Both the position numbers and the translations under genes were made by a program. The notes beneath the pieces were generated by a model. It saw only the letters and a list, made by a program, of their open reading frames with translations. It was not told the origin of the DNA and ran no database searches. A stretch of DNA of 64,000 nucleotides, from NCBI RefSeq assembly GCF_002865645.1, contig NW_020194558.1:2942014-3006013 (forward strand), given 5' to 3'. Numbering within the stretch: the stretch's first letter is position 1; each line of letters starts with the position of its first letter. This document shows positions 1 to 13,122 of the stretch, one piece after another. Origin of the DNA: Hyaloscypha bicolor E (taxonomy: Eukaryota; Ascomycota; Leotiomycetes; Helotiales; Hyaloscyphaceae).

Positions 1-2052
1 TTTTACAAGCATGTGAAGATCAGACTTCATCTTTCAACTGGCAAAACGTTCTTCTGGCTGTTGGTGCAACACTTGGAATCTCTGGAAAGGCCATGTACGT
101 TATGCCCCGTGTCACACTCTTTACGCAAGCATCCCACGACTCTTCGCCCTAAGAACAAGTACGAAAATAACGTCTAAAATTAGATTAGAAGCAATGCCTT
201 CTGTAATATTCAGAGGCTTACTCAGTATGCTACCCCTAGTCCAGCATTTCCCCGAGGAACGCCTCATACACTTAGAGACGGACCGTGGCGTTTGCAGCAT
301 CATCACATGGGCACATCATATTCTAGGCTTACCAATCTTGGTGAGATTACACGATAGCGGAGAAATTGTGGAGTACCACTTTGGTTCGTCTGAAGTTATC
401 ATTATCGATGTTCGCAGTAAGGTCCAGGAAAGCTTCTTACCATCGGGTGAACCTACTATGAGGCGCAGCCTTCCAACGATCACTCTTCTTGAAAGTTCAG
501 GTAAGGAAAGATTATTTACGATGGTAGAAGAGCCCGACGAAGATGTAATTGATGCTACTTTTAAGACCCCTGCATGCGGGTATGGAAGTAAAATCTTCAA
601 CGCAGAGGTCTCGCTAGAGGACGGCAAAGAAAAGGTGATTACAGAGATGGCACATATAGCAACGGCATTTGCTATCTGCATATCAAAGGTACTTAGTGTT
701 TCAAGCAATGACGCTCCCTCTACTGCTTCCGCCGCAGTAAGTCCTTTGTCGGACACTGTCTCTGAGGGTGTTGATATTGAAGATCGAAGTGTACGGGATG
801 AAGCATGCTCCCTCTTGCCGTACGAAGTTTCCAAAACTCGTATTTACGAGGCAGCCACCTTACTCTTCGGTGACTTGAAACTCATGCGGAAGAAAGTAGA
901 CCAATACGTGGTTAAGTACTCTGAGCGACCTGTGTCTGAGCTTCCAATACCTGAAGTAATCTCGGCGATGATTCAAGGCTGGCCGGAAAGAGGCGCCCGT
1001 ATGCCATCAGAGGCTGCAGGTTCTGCAACAGAATGGCCGAGGTTTCGCCAAATTGCAATGCAGCTTAGCACCTTGATCCTCGCGTTTGCACACGTTACCG
1101 ATCTCCACGCGGCTTCCGGCTTGCCTCTGTGTCAGTTTCCTCACCTACTATCTGGCACTGATCTATTGAAGCAAATAGCGACGTGGGATGGGTCTAAGCC
1201 ACTTCAGATCAAAAGTGACGTTTGGTTTGAAGTAATAGTACAACTCACCATCGGCCATACAACGGAAACCTCTTTCGAGACGACCAGTTTAATAAGTGCA
1301 CGCGGATGGAGTATTTTCTTGAATACCTTTGGCGATGCTGATCCGAGTTATATAGGTATTGGGAACCAAATTTCTTGGCAGAGTCATGTTTTATATCCCT
1401 TGTTTGCTGACATTTCTCAGATCCAGGGTTCCTTGCCATCAAAAAAGGAGTCCCGTGCCGAAACGGTGTCTGGAAACATCGAGTGATCGATGGCCCTAAT
1501 CAGGTCCGCGACCATTTGATTTGGAAACTAGAGGCAAGCCCCGGAGAATCCGTTGCACTCTCCTGTGCTGCAACCGTTACTTGCGGAACCCCTCTTGTAG
1601 GCGAGCGCGAGGACAACTTTGTTGTCAGTATTAGAGTACAGACCGTGGATGGCGGTGTCTCTGATAGTTCAAGTACTCCAAACATCATTCGGCGAACTGG
1701 CTACAACGAGCTTGCAAAAGCTCTTTGGAGAACTCAGAGATCCAAGCCTTGCCAGCATCACCCACGACTTGGTGAGAAGGTTGTTCTCGAACCGGGAGTT
1801 ATAGCTGTGTCTGGATTCGGGGATTGCAAAGATATGAAGGATCTTGGAGGATCAGACATAATAATTTGCTTGACTGCTTGCGATCCTACCGCCCGATGGC
1901 GGGCTCTGCTTTCAATGGCTTGTCAAAGCACAGCTGAAGGATGTGGATATCCACCGGTCATGCTCCGGGGAAGAGATTGCTGCTTTTCATGTGTGATTCA
2001 GCAGACTTGGCAGAAGGGTGCACCAGGCGATACCTGGTGCATCGTCCTGTAA
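1..2052 (+). CDS. Conserved fungal protein of unknown function (3' part, three exons)
   Basis: Partial gene entering from the left edge. Reading frames join cleanly as exons <1-94, 184-1355 and 1421-2052. Intron 1 (95-183) starts GTACGT and ends TTAG. Intron 2 (1356-1420) starts GTATTG, has a GCTGAC branch site and ends TTTCTCAG; it restores the frame exactly and gives a continuous DPGFLAIKKGVPCRNGVWKH stretch across the junction. About 630 residues are visible. The protein has no motif I can tie to a catalytic function; its hydrophobic WAHHILGL segment and Cys-rich C-terminus (RWRALLSM ... LRGRDCCFSC, ending in CIVL) resemble a family of large hypothetical proteins I recall from Fusarium-like fungi. 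The terminal CIVL has the form of a CaaX box, which is suggestive only. The gene abuts the A+T-rich block but shows no RIP damage itself. Confident as a gene, not as to function. Confidence 0.8.
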
Positions 2053-4635
2053 CTCTAGAAAAGTAGCAAGATATTCATTTTCACGCTCTTTGAATCTTAT
2101 CTATCGAAATTCAAGATCGCTTTGATGTTTTGCATGGGTTTTAATGGCAATAAATTCTTTGTTCGGTTCGTATAAGTTCTGCACCATTTCTAATTTATTT
2201 TCTAGGTTGCAGTAAGTTATCCCAGATATCTCTCTAGACTTTTTCCATAACAATAAATTATAACAAATCAAGGCGGTTTATTTTGGCTCAACTATATTTT
2301 AATAAGAAAATTAAAGTTAATATTCGATTCTAGAGGAACTTAAATTCGTTCAGTTAGATAAGATAAAGTTATATATTTCTTATAAATAATTTCCTTTATT
2401 TATATTAAAAATATTACTTAAAAAAGCCTTTTACTTATATAATATATTTTTTAATAAATAAGAGAAATAAACTTATTTTACTAATAGCTTATAATTCCTT
2501 AAAAAATTATAAAATATTTTTAAGACTAGTTAAGTTTTATTATATAATAAATATAAAAAATAAGCTATTTAAATAAACTTATACTTATATGTTAATTAAT
2601 ATAATAGTAATTAAAGAAATAAAAGAATATTAGTAATAGTAAATTCAAGGATTTTAATGAAATATAATTAAAAGAAATTACTTAAGTAAAGAATTACTTT
2701 TTTAATTAATTATAATATATATAAAGAAATAAACTCGCTATTACTTAAATTAATTTCCTTATATATTAATATAGTTATAAAAAGCTTTTATTTAATTAGT
2801 TAAAATTATAAAGCCTTTTTATTATTAAATATTCGAATTAAATTAAATTATTTAAAAAAGAACTTTAATAAAATAAAATAATATTACTAGTTTTATTAAA
2901 TAATACTCGCTTTTATAAAGGGCTTATTAAAGTAAATGTAATATAACAAAATTAAGAATTAAAAAGGCGAAGTATAAAATAAATAAAAGTATAATTGAGG
3001 ATTTTAATTTTAATTTTAAAAAAGAAAGAGTAATTAAATAAAAGAATTTAAAAAAATTAATTCCTATTTAAGTTATTATTATAATTTAAATCGAGTAAAG
3101 TAATTATAATAATTAAATAAGTTAATATATTTATTAAAAAAGTTAATAGCTATAAAAAAAATATAATATAAGAAAATAATATAATTATAATTAAGGCGAG
3201 ATATATAAGTTATTATAAAAAAATAAAAAATAAATCAAGTTCTTAAGTATTATAATAGCAGAATTAAAGTAATAATTAAAGACTTAAAGTTTTAAGTGTT
3301 ACGCTCTGCCGCTCCACTAGTAAATTTAGCATTACGTAATCATGCGATAACGCATACGGCTGGCTAGTATTTAGAATACCAAAGCTCCTGTATATACGAG
3401 CTTCCTTCCTTAGTTTAGAATCCTCGGATTAAGAGCCACTCTACTTTGCTTTCCAAGCCCAGAGCCCGGTATCGTGATATTAAGAATCTTATATATTAAA
3501 AATACTAAGCTAAAGAGAAGAAAAAGTAAGAAATAAAAGAAGAGAAATACTAATTAAAATTACTAAAATACTAGCTAGCTAAATAAAACTAGTTATATAA
3601 TAGCTACTTTATATAACTCTAGTTAGTACTATTATAAATATAAAGAAAATAAAAGAATTATTAATATAAAATAAAATATAATTTATATAAATAATATTAA
3701 AAAATAATATTATATTAAAAGAAATAAATTAAGGCCTAAAAAAGCAAATATTATATTTAATTTAATTTTACTAAACTTAAATAAATTAAATCTTAAAAGC
3801 CTATATTTTATTAATTATTTTATAAAATACTAATATTTAATTATATAAAAAACTATATAATTAAATAATTAAATATTTTTAATTTAATAATCTTTTATAA
3901 TAAGAGGCTTTTTATTATATTAATAAATTATATAAATACTTTTAATACTTAAATTATAATAAGGAAATATAAATTTATGAATTTATTACTAGTTTTATAT
4001 ATAATATATATATATATTAATTCTTTAAAAATAAAATATTTTTAATTAAATTAAATTATATAAAATAATAAATATATTCTCTTTTATATTATTTTATATT
4101 CGGATTACTTCAAATAATTAGCTCTCGGAATTTCTTAAAAAAAACTAGTTATATAAGAAATACTAGAATTTCTTTTTTTAAAAAATTATATATTAGAATA
4201 TAATTATATTTAAATTCTTAAAACTAAGTTTAGAATTATAAAAAAGAAACTTAAATGCCTTTTTTTATATTTTAATAGTTTTGAGATATAAAAGGCTTTT
4301 ATTATAATTTTTTAAAGCTTAGGAAAAAATCTAAAGCTAGTAGCTTTATAGAAAGTACTAAGAAAAAAAAACCTGGCTTTATATATTTTTTTCTTTTTCT
4401 TTTTATTATTATTATAGATTCTTTCTGCTTTTATATTTCTTATAAGTAAAACCGGCCTGCTTCTAATTTTATTATAAAATAAGCTAAACTATATAAAACT
4501 TGCTATTATTATTAAATTTATATTTCCTTTCTTTTTCTGGTTTAATTAATTAATTAATAGGCCCAAAATATTACTAATTATATTTAGTAATATTTTATTT
4601 TATAAAAACTCAATTCAAATATTCTTTTTATTTCC

Positions 4636-4669
<34 letters not shown>

Positions 4670-5747
4670 TTTCTATAAACGAATTAGCCCTATAGTATTA
4701 GTAACGGATTTATTAATTATTTATTATAATTCTAGTAAATATATTAAAAGATCTTTTTATAAATTTATTTATTATATAGCCTTTTAGCTTTTTTTTATAT
4801 TTTCGGCTAGTTCTTATATATATAACTGGTTTATTTATAGATTATTATATAGCTTATAAAGTCTTTTATTTTAGTTATATAAATAATTATTTTAAGTCTT
4901 ATTATAAAAAGAATAATATAATACTTCTTTTAATTTATAAGCCTTTTTTATATTTCTTTTACTTTTTTATAAATAATAATTAATTTTATTAGGCCTTTTA
5001 GGCAAATATTTAAATATTTAAATATATAATTATATTTTTACTTTTATATTAATTAAATATAAAAAGAATATATAAATTAATTTTTTATAGGATCTAATAC
5101 TTTTAAATTTATAATAAGCTCTTTTATTTATAAAATCTATTATAGCCTGCTTTATATATTAAATTCTCTTTTATATAGCTTTTTTTATAATCTATTTTTT
5201 ATAATTAATATATAGGCTATTAATTTCTTTTATTTAAATTATATAGTTTTTTTATAGCTTATAAATATATTTACAAATTATTATTTATTTATTATAATCT
5301 ATAAAATAGCCTGCAAATATTTTATAAGCTAGTAAATCGATTTCCGGATTTTATTTTATTTATAAATATATTTAATTTTCGAATTAAATACTAATTATTA
5401 TTATAAGAATTTTCTAATAAATAATCAGATTATAGCTTTTATTTCAGATAAATATATAAATATAAGCTATTATAATATAATATTTATAATTTATAAAACA
5501 GGATATAAATATATATAATATATATATTACTTTATTATATATATTTTTTTATTATATATATTTTTTTATTATATATATTTTTTTATTATATATATTTTTT
5601 TATTATATATATTTTTTTATTATATATATTTTTTTATATAATAATTCGAACTAGTATTATAATTTATAATTATAAAACTATAATAGAACTTATTTATAAA
5701 TATAACTAAAATAGTAGGTTTTTTATTAGTATTATTTCTATATTTAT
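2053..5747. other. A+T-rich, RIP-type gene-free block
   Basis: Nearly pure A/T sequence with TpA greatly over-represented and no sustained reading frame on either strand. This is the expected end state of repeats mutated by RIP (C to T, preferentially at CpA). I cannot recognise the original elements. It contains a G+C island at 3297-3482, an (AAT)n run near 4640-4665 and a 17-bp tandem array at 5533-5636. It ends at the first LTR. Confidence 0.8.
5533..5636. repeat. 17-bp tandem repeat (about six units)
   Basis: About six head-to-tail copies of a unit reading ATTATATATATTTTTTT, almost identical. Low-complexity satellite in the A+T-rich block just before the first copia element. Confidence 0.85.
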
Positions 5748-6044
5748 TATTAATATAGCTATTTCTTTAGAAGTTATATATATAGTTACGGGATATGAAA
5801 TATAAGATATAAGTAATAGGATATAAATAATAAGATATAAGATATAAGATATAATTATATAATCTCGTATTCTATTAGTAACTTGACTAGTAAACTAGAC
5901 TCCTTTAGGCTTAATAGATTTAGGAATTATATATTAATACTATAATATTATAATTCTTATTTCTAAATAATAATTTTACTAACCTTATATAAATAGTACT
6001 TTTATATCTATATAATAATATTATATATTATTAGTAAACTAATA
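5748..6044 (+). repeat. 5' LTR of copia copy 1
   Basis: 297-bp repeat starting TATTAATATAGC and ending AAACTAATA. The ancestral ends TG...CA have become TA...TA by C-to-T/G-to-A change. Confidence 0.9.
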
Positions 6045-9000
6045 GTAATTAGTTAGTATTTATAAATTAGGAAGAATTAAGCTATACTTATCTAAAATTT
6101 GGTTATTTAGGAATAAAGCCATTATTTTAGTTAAAGAAAGAATAACTATTAATCCTATTACTTATAATTTAGTTATATAAATAGGAAAAATACTTAATCT
6201 TACTAAGGCCTAATTATACTATATTAAAAAAAGAAATATCTATTAGTTCTATTACCTATAATTCGGTTATATAGGCAGGAAAAATACTTAATCTTACTAA
6301 ATACTAAAACAATTAGCTATTTAACTATTCTATTCTATTTCTATTTAATTCCTATAAAACCCTTTTAAAAACTACTTTCTTTTAAATTTCTAGGGCTCTT
6401 AAGTTTTAGAACTATTAAGTTTTCTCGGAATCTCAATATTTTACTTCTTAAATTTCACTTCCTAAATTTCTTATTATAAACGAAATTTTTACCTTAAATA
6501 TAATACCTATTATAAACTACTTATCTTATAAATTACTTTTCTTTTTATGAATCTATTCTTCTTATAAACTATTATATCTCGAACTAGATATAAGCCTATA
6601 GAATATATAATAGTAAAATATACTATAGTAAATAATTTCTTTATTAAATCTATCTAATTCGATTATTCTATAAATAATAATAATTTCAAGGAATTAGTAA
6701 GAAAATAGAAATATGAGATTAATCTAAATTTTACTAAGGCAGATAAAATAACTAAGTTCTTAGATACTAAACTATTTTAATATATTTTCTATAAAATAAT
6801 TAATAATAATCTTTAGGAACTATTTAGATATAACTTTAAAAACTTTACTTATTAAGGGAACTTTAATAAATTCGAACTTCCGGAGATATTATATCTATAT
6901 AAAATTCTTTAGTATAGTAATATATTTATATAATAGAATAATAGTACTAATATTATTATAGATATTCTATATATTATTATAAAAGAAAATAAATAGTATA
7001 TATAATTAAATAAGGATATATTAGTAGCTAGACTAGACCTTATTAAGGAACTAATTTTATTAGGCTTTATTACTTTTATAAAAAACAAGTACCTAGAATC
7101 TATTATTACTTTTTATTTTATTTTCTTTACTATTATATCTTATATTTTTACTAGATTTATATACTAATATAGAAGCTCTAAAAGTAAATAATATATTCCT
7201 ATTATTACTATTACTATAACTATATCCGAATAATCTCTAATTTCCTTTAATTATAAGACTTATTAGAGAAGTTATTAAGATCTATATTAAAAAGTAAAAG
7301 TATAATAGATCTAATAATAATTTTAATTATAAACTTATTATTTTCCTTAATATTTACTAATATATAAAGCTTTTATAAAAGGTACTAATATAAGCTTTTT
7401 CTACTATACTAAAGAAACTAGCTTAAGACTATTTCTATAATAACTAGCTCTTTTAATATATATATAAAGAGGCTTATATTAATATTTATAGCTTTTTTAA
7501 AGGCCCTGAATTTAAATATCGAAATTTAGATAAGTAAAATACTATTATATTAGTTTTTATAATAGCTAAATTTCCGGAAAAAATAATATTTGAAACTATT
7601 TAATTACTAATTAATAAACTATATTAACTATAATATAGTTTTATATCTAATTTATAAAATATTAAATTTCTTTATAATAAGATTATTATTTCTTATTAAG
7701 GCTTCCGAATATATAAATATATAATTTTAGACTCTTTTACGAATCTCGGCTAGCTTATTAATAAGCTCTAGTTATTTATTATTATATATAAGAACAAATA
7801 ATAAATTAATTCCGAAACCTTTTTTACTAATTAATAATATTATTCTTAGAATTCTCTAAGCTATTATCTCTCCGGAAATTATTAATATAAATCTAGCTAT
7901 AACTTCGAAACCTATAATAATTATTTTAAGTCCTATAATTATAATAATTATATTCTAAAGTCGTGTTTTATATATAAGAAACCCAAATACTATTTATAGA
8001 AGTATATACTAGAGAAATAAGAGGCTAAGAAAGCTTAATTTAGGAATAGAAATATCTATTAGTTTAGATTCCGAAATACTTATAACTTTAATAAATGCTT
8101 TAGTAATACTTATATATAGTATATTACTAAAGCTAAAAATAAAAAGAATAATAAAAGTAATAAGAATAAACTAGTAAATAATGCTTTTAAGGCTTTATTA
8201 GCAGAAATAAATAAAAAAGAGAAATATTACCCAGATTTCTATTTTACTTTAGTTAAGAGCTTTTTAGCCGCTTTTACTACTCCTATTCTACTAATAACTA
8301 TAGCTAATACTCTTATAAATAACCTTATTTCTCTTTTTCTTATATACTAGATAATAGGCGAAAATTATATCTTAGAACCTATTAAACCCTTAATAGAAAA
8401 TGCCTAGACTTTTATAATTAATAGTATATTAAGATATAATACTTATTACTTTTATAAAGTTATAATTAATACTAAAGCCTCTAGATACTTAATTACTAGT
8501 TCTAACTAATTCCAAGCTTTCTAGTAAACTAATAATAGTATTAAACTTAATAAAACTATTAAAAATCAAGTTAATATCTAGTTTAGTATTAGATTTATAT
8601 CTTCTATTAGATCTATAATAGTAAGTATACTAATTAGGTAAGTATAATTCTATATTATACTTTTAAAGACTTTATTTTTACTTAGTTTAGCTAATATAAA
8701 TAAGCTAGGAATTTACTTTAATAATCTTACTAATTATCTTATTACTTTTATTAGAAAATATATATTTATAATATAATATTTCGGATATTCTTTTCTATTT
8801 TGGAATATTATATTATAAGGCTTTATTTCCGAATTCTTTATTTATAACTTCTGCTTTTTTATAAAAGTCGAATTATAATATCTATACTATTATTTTAGTT
8901 ATTTATTTATTAGTAAACTCCGAAATATATTAGAATAAATAGGCTATAATATTAATATAAAAGCCCTTAAGTATTTTATAAAGTATTATAAGTAATACTA

Positions 9001-11742
9001 GAAATATAGCTAATTACTAAAATAATTTAAGTTTAATCTAAGAAATAATATTAGCTTTAATTACTTTATTATTATTAATATTTTCTATATTTCCGGTAAG
9101 CCTATATTTTATATTATTAATAAAGGTACTCGATATTAAGCCAGCTAATAGCTTTAGAATATTAGTATAATATATACCTGAAATATATTTAAATAATACT
9201 AGATTAATAACTATTTAGGCCCTTCTAATTAGATTATAGTAAATACCGGAAAGTAGTTTACTAGTAAGAAATTTACTTAGCTTATAAATACTATAGGAAC
9301 TAAAGTTAAGTTTATTTCTATAAAAGCTTATAACTTTATTAGAATTATAGAATATTACTATAGCCTAATCTAATATACCTATCTTATTATTATAGCTAAA
9401 ATTAATAGAATTAATAAGGATATTATATTTCAAATAGCTTTTAAGGCTATTAATAACTTTATAAGACCTAATAATATTATTTTAACTCTTTAGTTTATAG
9501 TACTTTATCTCGAATAACTAAATATAATACCCTATTACTTACTATATTATAGTAATTAGTAATACTTAAGAAAGTAATAGTAAAAATTCAGAAGCTTTAA
9601 GCTAGATATTAAATTACGAATATTTTAAATACCCGAAATAGTTCTAGTATTACTAATATTTATAAACTATTTCTAAATTCGAATATTCTTATTTAGTATA
9701 AAGGAAATACTAGTTAATCTAGTAATTAGAATAAATTATATAAGCTAGTAACTATTAATAGAAAGAACTATATACTAGCTCTATTATATAGTAATATTAT
9801 TTTCTATTTAACCTTTATAAAGCCCTTTTATATAAGAAATATTAAGGTTATTACTAATAGCTCCGAACCTAAACCTATTTCTAAACCTAATAATAAGACT
9901 AAAGATAATATAGCTATAATTCCTCTTGCTATTTTACTAAAGTATAATAGAGGATGCCCTTATAAGACCCCGGATATTATAGTATTTCTATAGGATAATA
10001 AACTATATAAGAATTCCTATTAAGTTAAAGTTATTAGCTTCCTAGAAAAAAGTATATTTGAGATTATTTCTAGATCTCAGATACTAAAGGAAATATATAT
10101 TTTTAGCTTCCGGTTTATTAATGAGATTAAGAATAAGAATATAGAAAAAGAGCTTAAGAAATTAAAACTAGTTATTTAAGCTTATAATAATAGTAAGAAA
10201 TATATAATATTAATATAATTATTTATTATCTAATATATTAGCTAAAGAATTATTCTTAGTATTATTATTATAATAATAGATATTATAGAATTATATTTAT
10301 ATAATATCTTATAAGTTTATATCTAATTAATAATTTTACTTAATTATAATTTTTATATTAACTTATTCTATAAGCTTACTAGAGAGCTAAATCTAAAGAA
10401 TAATTCTATTTTAAAAGTTATAAAATTACTATATAATATATTAGAAGCTAGGAACTACTAGTTTAAGACTTACTATTCCTATTATATTAATAAACTCTCT
10501 ATAAAATAGTTAATTTATAACTCTTATTTACTTTATAGCAAGTAATTCTTTAGAATTATTAGCTTTTAAACTAATAATACTTTATTTATTAGAACTAATA
10601 ATTTTATAAAAATAAAATAACTAAAGTTTTATAAGACTAAGTTCTTGGCTAAGAAATATAAATCTCTTACTTTTAATTATAATCTCAAATTTAATAGAGG
10701 TATTATTTATATAAATATTACTAGAATTACTTTTATATAGAAATACTAATATAAGAACCTCTAAACCATTTCTATAAAGAATATTATTACTATAAATAAT
10801 AGGAATACTATTTATTAAAATCTTTTTATTAAGAACTAATATATTATCTAATATATAAAAGAAGTATATATTATATTAGTCTATTAACTAGAAGCTTTAT
10901 ATAACTTATTAATTACTACTTAAGCTATTAAATTCTCGGAAACTAATATAAAGGCACTTAATAAGTATATTTAATAGCAAATTAAGAATATTACTAGAGA
11001 ACTAAGATTTATAAAGCTAGTAAAGAAATTCTTATATTTAATTATTTTTATAAATACTTTATTTATAAATAATAGAGATCTTTTCTCCTAAATTAAATAT
11101 ATTCTAGTTCTAGTAAATAGAACTAGATATACTAATATTATTTACTAGTTCTTTACTAAATACAAGAAAGTTACTAGAAGTATTTTAGCTTTAGAACTCT
11201 ATAATATGGCTTATAGTTTTAATATAGGTACTTTAGTTAAATTTATAATTAATAGAATACTAGAAATAGAACTATTACTAGTTATTTATACGAATTCGAA
11301 GTTATTATATAAATGCCTTATTAAATTAGATATTACTTAAGAGAAATACCTAATAATTAATATAATATATCTTTATTAGATATATAAATAATAAGAAATT
11401 ACGGAAGTTAAATAAATTAAAGGAAAATTAAATCCTGCCGATTTTATAATAAAATCGAAGCTAATAAATACCTTTAAGTACCTAATTAATACGAATATTA
11501 TATAATTAGATATAAAGAAATAGATTAAATATAAATAAGACAAAAAATAGATATATAGGATAAGAGAATATTATAGGAAGAGAAATTATATATAAAAGAC
11601 TATAGCCTTTAATATATAACTAAAACTTTAGAAGTAATATAAATATATAAAATATTTAGGAAATCTAATACTAGGCCGGATTAGGGAATTTATATATAAT
11701 TAGAGAAAGATACTATTTTTTGCGTTTTTAGAGAGTTTTTAG

Positions 11743-12088
11743 TATTAGTATAGCTATTTTTTTAAGAGTTATATATATAGTTACGAGATACGAGATACGG
11801 GATATAAGTAATAAAATATAGGTAATAGAATATAAGATATAAGATACGAGATATAGGTAATAGAATATAGGTAATAGAATATAGAATACGGGATATAGTT
11901 ATATAATCTTATATCTTATTAGTAATTCAATTAGTAAACTAGACTCTTTTAGGCTTAGTAAATTTAGAAATTATATATTAATATTATAATACTATAATTC
12001 TTACTTCTAAATAATAACTTTACTAATCTTATATAAATAGTACTTCTATACCTATATAATAATATTATATATTACTAATAAACTAATA
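11743..12088 (+). repeat. 3' LTR of copia copy 1 (expanded)
   Basis: 346-bp partner of the LTR at 5748. It is about 49 bp longer because of extra copies of a GGATATAGGTAATAGGATAT-like unit near 11790-11900. Confidence 0.9.
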
Positions 12089-12824
12089 TTTACCTAGTTT
12101 TTTTTCTGTTTTTTTATATTAGTTATTTTTTTTAATAATATATTATTTAATTAATTTTATTTCTATTAGTAAAATATTTATAAAAATATATATATATAAG
12201 TTTTATAAATACTTTAATTTATAAGAATACTTATATAAATAATATTAGTTATTTTTATATTTTTTATTAAGCTTTATAAATAGTAATTATTTTATATAAT
12301 AGTTCTTTTAAAACTTAATAGCTATTATATAATATTTTAGTAAATTAAGTTTTTTTATTATTTTTATTATTTTTATAACTAATTTATATTAGCCTGAGAT
12401 TATAGATTATTTTTTAAATAAATAATAAATAAATAATTATTTGAATTTCTTTTATTAAGTTTTTATTCTAAAAATATAAAAGCTTTTTATATATTTTAAA
12501 AACTATTTTTTCAGATAATATATAGGCTATATTTATATAATTAAATATTAAAAACATAGTCTTTTATATATATATTTACTTTTATTTCTTAGGAATTTTT
12601 TTTTTAATTTCTAATTTAATTAATAAAGTTATTTATATTAAGTTTCTAAACTCGTTATAAGATTCTATAAATAAACTTATAATTATAATAATTAGCTAGA
12701 TATTTTACAGGCTATATAGCTTTAATAATAATTTAAAAGCCTTATATATAATTTATAAAATACTTATAATTTTACTTATATATTAGAAAAGGTTTTCTAA
12801 AATATTTATAGCTATAATAATTAT
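12089..12824. other. A+T-rich DNA between copia copies 1 and 2
   Basis: About 0.7 kb of A/T sequence without open frames or recognisable signal, probably an older decayed repeat into which the copia elements inserted. Confidence 0.6.
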
Positions 12825-13122
12825 TATTAGTATAGCTATTTTTTTTAGAAATTATATATATAGTTACGAGATATAAGATATAAGATATAAATAATAAGAT
12901 ATAGGTAATAAAATATAAAATATAAGATATAGTTATATAATCTTATATTCTATTAATAACTTAACTAATAAACTAAACTTTTTTAGGCTTAATAGATTTA
13001 GGAATTATATATTAATATTATAATACTATAATTCCTACTTCTAGAATAATAACTTTATTAATCTTATATAAATAGTATTTTATAAATATATAATAGTATT
13101 ATATATTACTAGTAAACTAATA
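12825..13122 (+). repeat. 5' LTR of copia copy 2
   Basis: 298-bp LTR beginning TATTAGTATAGC and ending AAACTAATA. Confidence 0.9.

Larger units (their letters stand above)
5748..12088 (+). mobile_element. Ty1/copia-type LTR retrotransposon, copy 1 (RIP-inactivated)
   Basis: A 6.3-kb element with a 5' LTR at 5748-6044 and a 3' LTR at 11743-12088. It is flanked by the duplication TTTAT (5743-5747) and TTTAC (12089-12093), which differ by one C/T. The domain order gag, protease, integrase, reverse transcriptase, RNase H (copia type) can be followed by comparison with copies 2 and 3. The gag zinc-knuckle region lies near 7960-8000, the protease active site near 8465 (now INTKAS, expected DTGAS), the integrase core near 9290-9380, reverse transcriptase from about 10110, and RNase H at about 11200-11330. 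All frames are full of TAA/TAG at former Gln and Trp codons. This is the most heavily mutated of the three copies, so it was probably RIPed hardest or longest ago. Confidence 0.92.

Noticed and set aside
316..834. 172-codon frame on the - strand
   Set aside because: Entirely antisense to the better supported first gene; no family resemblance.
3297..3482. Possible tRNA or tRNA-derived SINE in the G+C island
   Set aside because: No cloverleaf, A box plus B box, or T-loop motif could be found on either strand.
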